Translations under genes and position numbers: made by a program | Shown here: one piece after another, positions 26,464-34,255 of the stretch | Layout: the number at the start of each line of letters is the position of its first letter | Numbering within the stretch: the stretch's first letter is position 1 | Assembly: GCF_015863205.1 (NCBI RefSeq) | Contig: NZ_JACBXQ010000005.1 | Coordinates: forward strand, 124,001 to 188,000 | From: Facklamia lactis | GTDB lineage: Bacteria; Bacillota; Bacilli; Lactobacillales; Aerococcaceae | Length of the DNA stretch: 64,000 bases | Reading direction: 5' to 3' | The notes under the pieces: generated by a model | The model's database searches: none | Told to the model about the DNA's origin: nothing | What the model saw: the letters and a program-made list of their open reading frames with translations, nothing else

Positions 26464-27756
26464 TTACTGTTGTTTAAAGATAGTAGGAGAAGCAACTTCA
26501 GTAGATAAAGCTCGAATAGCACGTTCCACTAATTCATCTCGAACATGTGAATCCTCTTTGGCTCCTAATTCTGGATTTCCTACTGGATAAGGAATCGCAA
26601 TCGTTGGAACGATACGATTGGCTCCCACTGACTCTGAAATAGTCGTAATCGTAGCCATATGCACAATTGGAATACCAAAACGTTCAATTTCTTTTACGAT
26701 CGTTGCTCCGCAACGAGTACAAGTCCCTCAGGTGGAAGTCATTATAACGCCATCTACTTTTGCGTCGGCCAATTCTTGTCCAATTTCTTGACCGAATTTT
26801 TCTGAATTACCAACAGATGTTCCTGTCCCTGTTGTCGCATAGAAATATTGGTAGACTCCTCCAATTTTTCCTTCTTTCTTCAGACGAGTTAATTCATCTA
26901 ATGGAGCTACTCGGTCAGCCTTTTCATTGGCATAGACAGGGTCGAAACCACCGTGAACTGTAATAAATTTACCTTTTAATTCATCTAAATCTGAGATATC
27001 ATATTTCACCCATTTCTGAGCAGAAGCAGACTGTAGACGATCTGGATTCCCTTCTGGAACAATACCTCCAGTTGTTACCAGCGCAATGGTCGCATTCGCC
27101 ATATCAGTAATCGGTAAAGCGGCTGGAACAGAGTCAAATGCCGGCATTGGCAATTCTGTTTCATATTCTTCGTTATTAAAACGCTTCAAGAGCATTTCTA
27201 CTGCACGATCCGATCCGATCTTATCAGAAAACACTGTTAGACGGCGACCTTGAGCCATAAAATGATCTTCTTCATAATTGACTTCTTTGCCTGACAAGAC
27301 TTTGTTAGCTAATTCAGCCATCGGCGGTAAAGCATCCCGCATGGTAGCTGCAGAATCTCCAGTTGGAACGATATAGGCATGCACTCGACAAGCATCCACA
27401 CCTGGATTCTCTTCATACATCCCTGTAACCACCGTTGTTTTATCTTTTAAGGCATTCGCCACTCCTGCAATCGCCATTCCATAACGTCCGGCATTAAAAG
27501 CAGGTCCTGCAATCACTAAATCAGGTTGAATTTCAGCATATTTTTCCATAATATATTGCTGAGCCAATTCAATGTTTTCGTTAAAATAGTTATCCCCACA
27601 AATAATCGTATGAGTGATTTCAGCATCTTCTAGCATGTTTTGCATTCCAACTGCGGGTCCTACTGGACCTTCTTTGATCATGGGTTCAATTCCAGCTTTA
27701 TCTTCACCACCGATTTGTCCAAAGAATTGGTTGACATAGTATAGTACTTTTTTCAT
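26464..27756 (-). CDS. grdB: Glycine/sarcosine/betaine reductase component B, selenoprotein subunit
   Basis: Full length is 430 residues with in-frame UGA at codon 343 (26730-26728). Flanks read VIMTST-U-GTCTRCGATIVKEIE, the active-site sequence of GrdB/GrdF/GrdH, in which Sec attacks the substrate to release acetate-level carbon to selenoprotein A. N-terminal QFFGQIGGEDKAG, CGDNYFNEN and AGPAFNAGRYG are typical. A hairpin of seven pairs follows the UGA. A gene caller would split it at the UGA and lose the last 87 residues. Operon order grdX-grdE-grdB. Which of glycine, sarcosine or betaine it uses cannot be read from the sequence. grdA, grdC and grdD are not in the window. Confidence 0.93.
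26700..26716 (-). promoter_or_regulatory. SECIS element of grdB
   Basis: TCGTTGCGGAGCAACGA on the minus strand is a perfect seven-pair hairpin with loop GGA. Counting U of the UGA as 1, the loop GG is at 22-23, the same position as in E. coli fdhF. Confidence 0.85.
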
Positions 27757-27768
27757 AGTGTCCCTCCT

Positions 27769-29052
27769 TTATTTCAATTCAACAGTCAAGTTATGGTAGC
27801 CAATTTCAGAGGTTGCTCCGATGACCGCATTTAATTCACAGACAATCGTTCCATCTTCTGAAACACAGCCATCCCAACCACCCGCAAGGTTCTCTAAAGC
27901 TTTATCATTACCTAAAATTTTCTCTGCAGGCTCCAAATGAACCAAATGCGACACATTTCCTGTCGAAACGACTGCCTTAGCTTCTGGCTTGGCATCGGCT
28001 AGTGGTTGAGAGTCACCGTCCCATCCTGAACATTCATCTGTAATTAATACTGCTTGAATGCCTGATTTCTCAAGTCCTTCAGCAATCATCACTAAATCTG
28101 AATCAGGATTACCATATCCTTCTTCTGAAACAATCGCACCATCTACCCCTAATGTTTGGGCGAGTTTAATAGTGAAATCTTTTGTCCGGAACTTACCATC
28201 TAAAGTCGTTAATTCAGGCACCATGATCGAGCCCACAAAATTAATGGTTTTTCCATGTTCTTTTAACAGGGATTTAATGACTGAATTATTTTGGTGTTGG
28301 TAAGTCGTAATCTTATCACAAGCAGCCACACAGTTTCCTGATACGACTGCCCCGTCTAATTCTTCTAAAGGATTGATAAGCGTTGGCAAGATTTGTTTCA
28401 CATCAACACCATAAATATAAACATCATGTAATAACCCTTGTGCAATCATCATTTGAACATAGGCCACACGAGGCAGATCAGGGAATGTCTCAATCGAAGA
28501 TTTCACATCAGCAATTTCATGCTTTTCAATATCCGTTGCTGTCATTTCCTCCAAAGCTTTTCCAAGATATTCTCCTGCTTTTAATCCTGCCACACGACAA
28601 GCTTTCTCATGTTCATGAGGTTCTAAATTCTCGACTGGTGTAATATCCACTACCACATTAAGTGTCTGAGAAAACGGTGTCCATTTAGCACCTTCCCCCC
28701 ACATATCCACAACACCTTCTTGGAAACCAACAATGTCTCCAATCGTCACAACGGCAACATTTTTCATCACCTTTGTAACGCCATCGCCAACTTGACCTAG
28801 ATCGCCTGTCACACCCGGATAATGATTAAAACGTTCTTCACGCCAGCGAGGTTCAATGACATCCTTAACAGGGACAATTCTCACTTTTTCACCTGGACGA
28901 GCAAGATCAATTGTCACTTTAGCTACATCCGGAACTTTCTCTAATTCAGCAATCATTTCTTCTTTATTAATCCACAGCTTCTGTCCTTCAATCTTTGTCT
29001 GATCCCCAAAATCAACTTCATTGATTATAATATTATGCAATTCTAACTTCAT
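27769..29052 (-). CDS. grdE: Glycine/sarcosine/betaine reductase component B, alpha/beta proprotein
   Basis: Proprotein of 427 residues. The family is cleaved autocatalytically before a Cys that becomes a pyruvoyl group binding the amino substrate as a Schiff base; here that is Cys241 in VSGNCVAACDK. Also visible are VTIGDIVGFQEGVVDMWG and TTYQHQNNSV. Twelve bases upstream of grdB. Together with GrdB it forms component B. GrdG or GrdI (sarcosine/betaine forms) cannot be excluded. Confidence 0.93.
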   Translation of the reverse strand: MKLELHNIIINEVDFGDQTKIEGQKLWINKEEMIAELEKVPDVAKVTIDLARPGEKVRIVPVKDVIEPRWREERFNHYPGVTGDLGQVGDGVTKVMKNVAVVTIGDIVGFQEGVVDMWGEGAKWTPFSQTLNVVVDITPVENLEPHEHEKACRVAGLKAGEYLGKALEEMTATDIEKHEIADVKSSIETFPDLPRVAYVQMMIAQGLLHDVYIYGVDVKQILPTLINPLEELDGAVVSGNCVAACDKITTYQHQNNSVIKSLLKEHGKTINFVGSIMVPELTTLDGKFRTKDFTIKLAQTLGVDGAIVSEEGYGNPDSDLVMIAEGLEKSGIQAVLITDECSGWDGDSQPLADAKPEAKAVVSTGNVSHLVHLEPAEKILGNDKALENLAGGWDGCVSEDGTIVCELNAVIGATSEIGYHNLTVELK

Positions 29053-29071
29053 ATAAGCTTCCTCCTTTTAC

Positions 29072-29473
29072 TTAAACCTTTTGAAACTGTTCACTCCCCT
29101 GCAACTGATCCAACTTTTCCTGCTCTTCAATTGCTTTTTCTAATAATTGAAAATCAAGCAACTGATAATCAGCCAAATGATTAAAATCTGGTTGACGAAT
29201 TCCCATCGTTTTCTGATAGTTATCCATCGATTGTTGTATCAATTCCATTGAATAGGGATCCGGCTCACTCGACCGTATGATAATTGACCGTGCAGGTGTC
29301 AAAAACATCCGACTAGAAGCAGGCAAGGGATGAGTCAAAAGCCGATAATGCCCCTGATAGAGATGGTCTCTTACGACTTGCATTACCTCGTAGAAGGCAC
29401 CTTCCACAAAGTCATGATTCGCATAAGCCTCTCTTACTAAAGGATTATTTGTCACAATCAACATTTCTTTCAA
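29072..29473 (-). CDS. grdX: GrdX-family protein
   Basis: Protein of 133 residues opening MKEMLIVTNNPLV, with VRDHLYQGHYRLLTHPLPAS in the middle, typical of GrdX, a small protein of unknown function regularly found first in glycine reductase operons. It is the first gene of the group here, 19 bases before grdE. Confidence 0.85.
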   Translation of the reverse strand: MKEMLIVTNNPLVREAYANHDFVEGAFYEVMQVVRDHLYQGHYRLLTHPLPASSRMFLTPARSIIIRSSEPDPYSMELIQQSMDNYQKTMGIRQPDFNHLADYQLLDFQLLEKAIEEQEKLDQLQGSEQFQKV

Positions 29474-29794
29474 TTAACCACTCCCTTAACTAAGATTTCT
29501 ACCCCAACAAGATTGCTCAAAGTTGAGCATTTAATTGCACTTCAACTTCTTCTTTAAGAGAGGAAAACGCTGGGGATATGATAGCGTTTCCATCTCTTGT
29601 AACTATATATTATCATTATCTATAAATAAAAAATGTTGCTCCTCTAACATTTGGCTAAAATTTATTTTGATGAAGGACCTCTCCCTTTTAACAAACATAC
29701 TATGCTTAACTAACGCGAAATAGATCCATTAAAGACCCCATTGTAATAGAGAATTCTATCTATTCCTCCACAAAACTTTTCTAGACAAAATAAA
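29474..29794. other. Leader and promoter region of the grd group, two inverted repeats
   Basis: No gene found. On the minus strand a 16-base arm pair (AAGAGATGGAAACGCT with AGCGTTTTCCTCTCTT, positions 29556-29600, a few internal mismatches) lies upstream of grdX, and TGCTCAAAGTTGAGCA (29514-29529) is a perfect 7-2-7 dyad nearer the gene. Neither has a T-run, so they look like operators or leader structures and not terminators. I do not recognise a glycine riboswitch. Confidence 0.55.
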
Positions 29795-29824
29795 AAACAT
29801 CACCTACTAATTGTAGATGATGTT
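29795..29824 (-). terminator. Terminator of the corrinoid operon
   Basis: AAACATCA-CTAC pairs with GTAG-TGATGTTT; T-rich run TTTTTTATTTT follows on the minus strand. Confidence 0.8.
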
Positions 29825-29833
29825 TCACATTTC

Positions 29834-30904
29834 CTATTGATACAAATCCTTATACTGCCCATAATACCGGGTGGCATCTTGCATGGCCTTAAAGTTATCG
29901 ATTGGGGTTCCTGATGGAATATCACAACCGCTTGCGACAAAGTACCCACATGGCGAATCGTAAGCTTGTTCAATGCAATACTTAACCGCAGCAAATATAT
30001 CTTCACGACTCCCGTTGCAAATGACCCCAACGGGATCCACATTTCCAATAATTCTCATCTTATCGCCCATTACCTGCTTGCATTCCCCTACATCTTCCAA
30101 ATTATCCAAACTATAGGTAGATAAGTTCAGTTCACGCAAATAGGGCCATATTTCTTTCGTCGTGCCGCAGATATGAAGAGAAGGTTTAGAACCTGTAATC
30201 TGATAGATCCCATCCACTAACGCCTTGAGATGTGGATACACTTGTTGATAAAAGGTCTTAGGATTCAATAGAACGGTTGAACACATAGGATCTGCAATGG
30301 AACAGGTCAGACCATTTTGTTTGTACATAGCTTCCGCAAAAGTCAATCCGCATGCCACCATAAAATCTAATAAACGTGCAAAATCATCGGGACGGCGGAT
30401 AATATCGCGCAAGATTTGTTTTTCTCCCCGTACTGCATGGGCAGCTGAGATCGGACCAGGAATAGAAGTAGACACATCAACAATATCACCTAGCTCTTCG
30501 CGCATCTTATAAATCGCTTCAAGGACAATCGGCATTCTTCCATCCTTATAGGGGTCAATCACATCCAAAGACGCCAATTGAGCATAATCTTTTAGAATCG
30601 GATCCACAACATGAGCTGCTCGATTAGGTGGATATTCTAGTTTTGACCCCAAGGCTTCCCCTATTCCACGCAAAGTGATTCCAGTTCCTGCGCCTTCAAA
30701 TCCGAGTTTTCTCACTTTATAGACTTCCCCCTGTAAAAGAAAATCAGAATTAAAATAATACTCATTGGTTTTAATATTAAGATAAGGAGCAATATTCTCA
30801 GACAACATCATATCACAAGGTAAGCGATCAAATTCTTCACCCTTAACAAAAGCAGCCATTCTTTCTTTGGGAAGCATTTGATCATGAGGGATAATATAGT
30901 CCAT
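29834..30904 (-). CDS. UROD-fold corrinoid:thiol methyltransferase (MtaA/MtbA-like)
   Basis: Protein of 356 residues of the uroporphyrinogen-decarboxylase superfamily with the zinc ligands of the methyl-transfer branch: LHICG (His244, Cys246) and ASGCDIP (Cys327). Such enzymes move a methyl group from a corrinoid protein to a thiol or to tetrahydrofolate. Start at ATG 30904, which overlaps the stop of the corrinoid gene as TGATG; the extra upstream codon is TTG. The co-encoded corrinoid protein is its clear partner. The substrate-specific methyltransferase (MttB, MtaB or MtgB type) that would load the corrinoid is absent from the window. Confidence 0.85.
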   Translation of the reverse strand: MDYIIPHDQMLPKERMAAFVKGEEFDRLPCDMMLSENIAPYLNIKTNEYYFNSDFLLQGEVYKVRKLGFEGAGTGITLRGIGEALGSKLEYPPNRAAHVVDPILKDYAQLASLDVIDPYKDGRMPIVLEAIYKMREELGDIVDVSTSIPGPISAAHAVRGEKQILRDIIRRPDDFARLLDFMVACGLTFAEAMYKQNGLTCSIADPMCSTVLLNPKTFYQQVYPHLKALVDGIYQITGSKPSLHICGTTKEIWPYLRELNLSTYSLDNLEDVGECKQVMGDKMRIIGNVDPVGVICNGSREDIFAAVKYCIEQAYDSPCGYFVASGCDIPSGTPIDNFKAMQDATRYYGQYKDLYQ

Positions 30905-31566
30905 CAAGCAATAACCTCCGCTTCCTTAAGTCCTAGGATTTGTTTAACAAGCCCTACCACTTCCGTAGCATTCTCACTATAACCATCCGCCCCAATCTCA
31001 GTGGCAAATTTTTGGGTAATCGGTGCGCCTCCAATAATTACTTTAATACCAGGATGTAGACCTTCAGCCTTGAGTTGGTCGACAACTTTTTTGGTTTCCT
31101 TCATCGTTGTCGACATCAAGGTCGATAAACCGATGATTTGTGCTTGGTGTTCAATAGCAGTATCAATGAACGCTTGACAAGGAACATCCCGCCCCAAATC
31201 AATCACTCTAAATCCAGCCGTTTCTAGCATGAGCTTGACTAATGATTTCCCAATATCATGAGTATCCCCTTCTGGGACACCTAGAACAACGGTCGCAAGA
31301 CTTTCTTGACTTTCAACTTCCATATAAGACTTAAATTGATTGATCCCTGCATACATCGCATCAGAACAGAGAATAAGCTCAGGAATAAAGTACTCATCTT
31401 GCTCATAGAGTTCACTACAACGGTTCATTCCATCAATTAACCCCGTCATCCCTTCTTTAATGTCGTAACCCGCAGCCACATATTCATCGACCAGTTCTAC
31501 AATCGCTTCATCCTCCATCTCAACTACCAAATCAGATAACTGGTTAAGATATTCAGCTTGTTTCAT
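30904..31566 (-). CDS. Corrinoid (B12-binding) methyltransferase protein, MtaC/MtbC-like
   Basis: Protein of 220 residues: a helical cap domain (about 1-88) and a Rossmann-type cobalamin-binding domain with the base-off motif GDTHDIG (His103 as lower axial ligand), STLMSTT and the IIGGAPI loop. It carries the methyl group between methyltransferases. Start taken at ATG 31566 after GTGGAG; the frame extends further but without a ribosome site. Overlaps the methyltransferase by one base. The leader contains a hairpin plus T-run and a large inverted repeat. Confidence 0.9.
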   Translation of the reverse strand: MKQAEYLNQLSDLVVEMEDEAIVELVDEYVAAGYDIKEGMTGLIDGMNRCSELYEQDEYFIPELILCSDAMYAGINQFKSYMEVESQESLATVVLGVPEGDTHDIGKSLVKLMLETAGFRVIDLGRDVPCQAFIDTAIEHQAQIIGLSTLMSTTMKETKKVVDQLKAEGLHPGIKVIIGGAPITQKFATEIGADGYSENATEVVGLVKQILGLKEAEVIA

Positions 31567-31603
31567 TCTCTTTCTCCACTTCCCCGTCCTCAATTTTTAC
31601 AAA

Positions 31604-31635
31604 GAAAAAAGGCTATTCTACTTGTATACAGCCTT
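31604..31635 (-). terminator. Hairpin and T-run in the corrinoid leader (possible attenuator)
   Basis: On the minus strand AAGGCTGT pairs with ATAGCCTT (one wobble) and is followed by TTTTTTCTTT, about 40 bases before the corrinoid ATG. A terminator in this position, before the operon it would block, suggests conditional read-through. Confidence 0.55.
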
Positions 31636-31671
31636 ATTCTAACGCATTGTATATTTTTTCACTAATTACTG

Positions 31672-31702
31672 TTTATGATAGATATCTTATATCCATCATA
31701 AA
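31672..31702. promoter_or_regulatory. 31-bp inverted repeat upstream of the corrinoid operon
   Basis: Arms TTTATGATAGATAT and ATATCCATCATAAA (one mismatch) separated by three bases. It lies about 105 bases upstream of the corrinoid start and has no T-run, so an operator is the best guess. Confidence 0.55.
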
Positions 31703-31707
31703 TACTA

Positions 31708-31735
31708 ATCAAAAAAGCCTTGGCCTAAGCCAAGA
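31708..31735 (-). terminator. azlCD terminator
   Basis: CTTGGC/GCCAAG stem followed by TTTTTT on the minus strand. Confidence 0.75.
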
Positions 31736-32045
31736 CTCCTTGTATTAAAATCATATAGACCGCTGTTCCCACCAAAATTGATAGAATGGTCGAATGTCGC
31801 CATTTATGAACGAGAAAGATTGCCCCGCAGGCTAATAAAGCTGCTAATCCTTGAGAAGACATAAATTCAATATCTTTAATAGAATAAATAAATAAGATTG
31901 CCATAATCGAATACGGAAAGACCTGTCCTAGATAAATGACCCATAAAGGAGTCTGATTTTTAAATACAATAAATGGAAAAAAGCGAATAAAGCCCGTCAC
32001 CGCTCCCATTACCACTAGTAAAAGAAGGGAATGTAAATTAGACAT
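31725..32045 (-). CDS. azlD: Branched-chain amino-acid export subunit AzlD
   Basis: Small membrane protein of 106 residues with about four helices, carrying the family motif TGFIRFFPFIVF near the N-terminus. Works with AzlC to export branched-chain amino acids and analogues. It overlaps azlC by eight bases. The operon terminator overlaps the end of its coding sequence. Confidence 0.88.
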   Translation of the reverse strand: MSNLHSLLLLVVMGAVTGFIRFFPFIVFKNQTPLWVIYLGQVFPYSIMAILFIYSIKDIEFMSSQGLAALLACGAIFLVHKWRHSTILSILVGTAVYMILIQGVLA

Positions 32046-32733
32046 ATTCTGGCCTTCCTCCTCTCAAGCGTTTTTCTGTTAATAGGACCATTATTACGCT
32101 CATCATTGTAGGTAGCATAAAGTTATTCGGCCCAATAATTAAAAAGAAAATAATAGAAAAAATAATCCCATAAATAGCAGGTTTATGATTATCAGTCGCT
32201 TCCCATTGATTCAACACCACCACAAAAAACAAGGCAGTCAAGGCGAAGTCTACCCCTTCTGTAGAGAATGGTAACCGATCGCCTACCAAATTTCCAACCA
32301 ATCCCCCTACAATCCAATAGAAATGATTAAGCATGGATACATATAAATAATAATTTTTGCGATTAAGATCAACCGGCAAATGATCATTACAAACAATTGA
32401 AAAAGTTTCATCTGTTAAACTGTGTATTAAATAGAATTTACGCCACCCTACATTTTTGTAACGCTCTAATTGACTAATGCCATAGAACATCAAACGAAAA
32501 TTAACCATCAGAGTTAAGATAGCAGTAGAAATAAGACCTGCTTGACTACTTAAGAGGATGGGAGCCATAAACTGTATGGATCCAGAATAAACAAAAATAC
32601 TCGTTCCTAGCGACCATAACCAATTATAACCTTTTGCTTGCATCATTATCCCGAAGCCTAATGCTAATACAAAATAAGCTACAGAAATAGGAAGGCTAGC
32701 TTTAAAAGCATGCTGAAAATCTTTGCTCTTCAT
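32038..32733 (-). CDS. azlC: Branched-chain amino-acid export subunit AzlC
   Basis: Membrane protein of 231 residues with the AzlC signatures SLPISVAYFVLALGFG at the N-terminus and LTDETFSI in the centre, about six helices. Partner of AzlD. First gene of the pair; a cre site lies about 85 bases upstream. Confidence 0.9.
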   Translation of the reverse strand: MKSKDFQHAFKASLPISVAYFVLALGFGIMMQAKGYNWLWSLGTSIFVYSGSIQFMAPILLSSQAGLISTAILTLMVNFRLMFYGISQLERYKNVGWRKFYLIHSLTDETFSIVCNDHLPVDLNRKNYYLYVSMLNHFYWIVGGLVGNLVGDRLPFSTEGVDFALTALFFVVVLNQWEATDNHKPAIYGIIFSIIFFLIIGPNNFMLPTMMSVIMVLLTEKRLRGGRPEYV

Positions 32734-32816
32734 AGTGTCACTCCTCTACCTCATCAGTCCCACAATTTGGAACATATCATTGCATCACAGCCATCATATA
32801 GTTTGATACGCTTACA

Positions 32817-32831
32817 ATGCAAGCGTTTTCT
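32817..32831 (-). promoter_or_regulatory. CcpA cre site before azlCD
   Basis: ATGCAAGCGTTTTCT fits WTGNAANCGNWNNCW at every position. Implies carbon catabolite control of azlCD. Confidence 0.65.
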
Positions 32832-32943
32832 GAATGTTTAATAATTCTCATCAAAATCTGATTTTGGAAGGGGTTTATCATGAGGTTTTGAGTCCTTCAA
32901 GAGCATCTACAATGAAAATGAGTATTTTTCACATTTTAAAAAC

Positions 32944-32976
32944 AAAACTCCCCTCATCTATCAGATGGGGGAGTTG
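32944..32976 (-). terminator. nrd operon terminator
   Basis: AACTCCCCCATC pairs with GATGAGGGGAGTT; TTTTGTTTTT follows on the minus strand. Confidence 0.85.
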
Positions 32977-32982
32977 GTTTCA

Positions 32983-33225
32983 TTAAGCAGGTTGATGTAT
33001 TTTTTCAACAAGCATTTCCAAATTTTCAACATCAAAACCAGAAAAAGTTTCATATACATCCGATTCAATGACTGGCAACCGCAAAAAGCCTTTATTTCTA
33101 AGCTCATCCACTACTTCTTCTTGATCCATGACATTAATTTCTTGATAGCTTATCTGTGCTTGGTCTAAATATTGCTTGGTAAAGATACAAGCAATACAAT
33201 CTGCCTTTGTATATAATTTAATCAT
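32983..33225 (-). CDS. nrdH: Glutaredoxin-like NrdH redoxin
   Basis: Redoxin of 80 residues with active site CIAC (Cys10, Cys13) and the thioredoxin-fold cis-Pro in RLPVIES, followed by FSGFD, typical of NrdH. Supplies electrons to NrdE. Start at ATG 33225 with AAAGGAG eight bases upstream. Last gene of nrdI-nrdE-nrdF-nrdH; in many relatives nrdH is placed first. Confidence 0.9.
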   Translation of the reverse strand: MIKLYTKADCIACIFTKQYLDQAQISYQEINVMDQEEVVDELRNKGFLRLPVIESDVYETFSGFDVENLEMLVEKIHQPA

Positions 33226-33238
33226 TTCCATTCTCCTT

Positions 33239-34240
33239 TTAAAAATCATAATCCTCTTCATTCATTGCTTCTACTTCCCCCATTAAGTAACCCGATCCTA
33301 CCTGAGAGAAGAAATCATGATTACTAGTATTCGTTGAAAGTCCATTCATCACAATGGGATTGACTCGCTCGGCAATCCCATCTGCATACAGTGGTGGAAA
33401 GCCAAGGTTCTGCAAGGCCTTATTAGCATTGTATCTCATAAAGACCTTCACTTCTTTCGTCCAACCAATCGCATCATATACAATATGGGCAAAAGCCTCT
33501 TCTTTGGTCATAAGATCATTCAGTAAGAGATACATCCAATTTTCTAATTCTTTCTGCTCTGTTTGACTCAACTCACGAAAGGCTAGCTGGAATTTATAAC
33601 CTAAATAAGTGCCGTGCACCGATTCGTCACGGATAATTAACTTAATAATCTCTGCCACATTCTCTAATTTAGCATTTCCTAAATACCACAACGGAGCATA
33701 AAATCCACTATAAAAAAGAAAAGATTCTAGAAAGACAGACGCAATCTTCTTCTGCAAGGCCGTCCCACTCTGATAAATTTCATTAATGACCTTGGCCTTA
33801 TATTGTAATTGAGGCTGTTGGTTTCCCCACGCAAAAATTTCATCAATCTTTTTACTGTCGTTGAGCGAGATAAAGATTGTAGAATAAGATTTAGCATGCA
33901 CACTTTCCATGAAAAGAATATTATTCAAAACGGCTTCTTCATGCTGACTTCTAATATCTTCTCGCATCACATTGGCCCCCTCCTCTGATTGAAGGGTATC
34001 TAATAAAGTCAATCCTACAAAAGCATGATTAATCACTTCTTGCTCAATTTCTGTGAGACTGCGCCAATCCGCTAAATCATTAGAGACCGGAACCCGCGTA
34101 TCCAACCAGAATTGACTCGTTAATTTTTCCCAAGTTTGTTTATCTAAGGCATCTTCTAAACGATTCCAATCAATCGCTTTATAATATTCCACTTCACCTG
34201 AATGTGAGTGTTGAGCCATAATTTCATTAAAAAATGACAT
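33239..34240 (-). CDS. nrdF: Class Ib ribonucleotide reductase beta subunit
   Basis: Radical-generating R2 subunit, 333 residues, with the dimetal ligands in FMESVHAKSYS and RDESVHGTYLGYK plus the upstream Asp/Glu in NDLADW and SEEGANVMRED. The manganese-tyrosyl cofactor needs NrdI, encoded in the same operon. 15 bases after nrdE. Confidence 0.95.
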   Translation of the reverse strand: MSFFNEIMAQHSHSGEVEYYKAIDWNRLEDALDKQTWEKLTSQFWLDTRVPVSNDLADWRSLTEIEQEVINHAFVGLTLLDTLQSEEGANVMREDIRSQHEEAVLNNILFMESVHAKSYSTIFISLNDSKKIDEIFAWGNQQPQLQYKAKVINEIYQSGTALQKKIASVFLESFLFYSGFYAPLWYLGNAKLENVAEIIKLIIRDESVHGTYLGYKFQLAFRELSQTEQKELENWMYLLLNDLMTKEEAFAHIVYDAIGWTKEVKVFMRYNANKALQNLGFPPLYADGIAERVNPIVMNGLSTNTSNHDFFSQVGSGYLMGEVEAMNEEDYDF

Positions 34241-34255
34241 CCTCTATCCCCTCTC

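Noticed and set aside
26464-26664. Separate 66-residue gene
   Set aside because: It is the tail of grdB after the selenocysteine codon.
29474-29600. Glycine riboswitch upstream of grdX
   Set aside because: I could not find the conserved aptamer core, only inverted repeats.
29535-29723. Small plus-strand reading frame between grdX and the corrinoid operon
   Set aside because: No ribosome site or recognisable protein; it overlaps the grd leader repeats.
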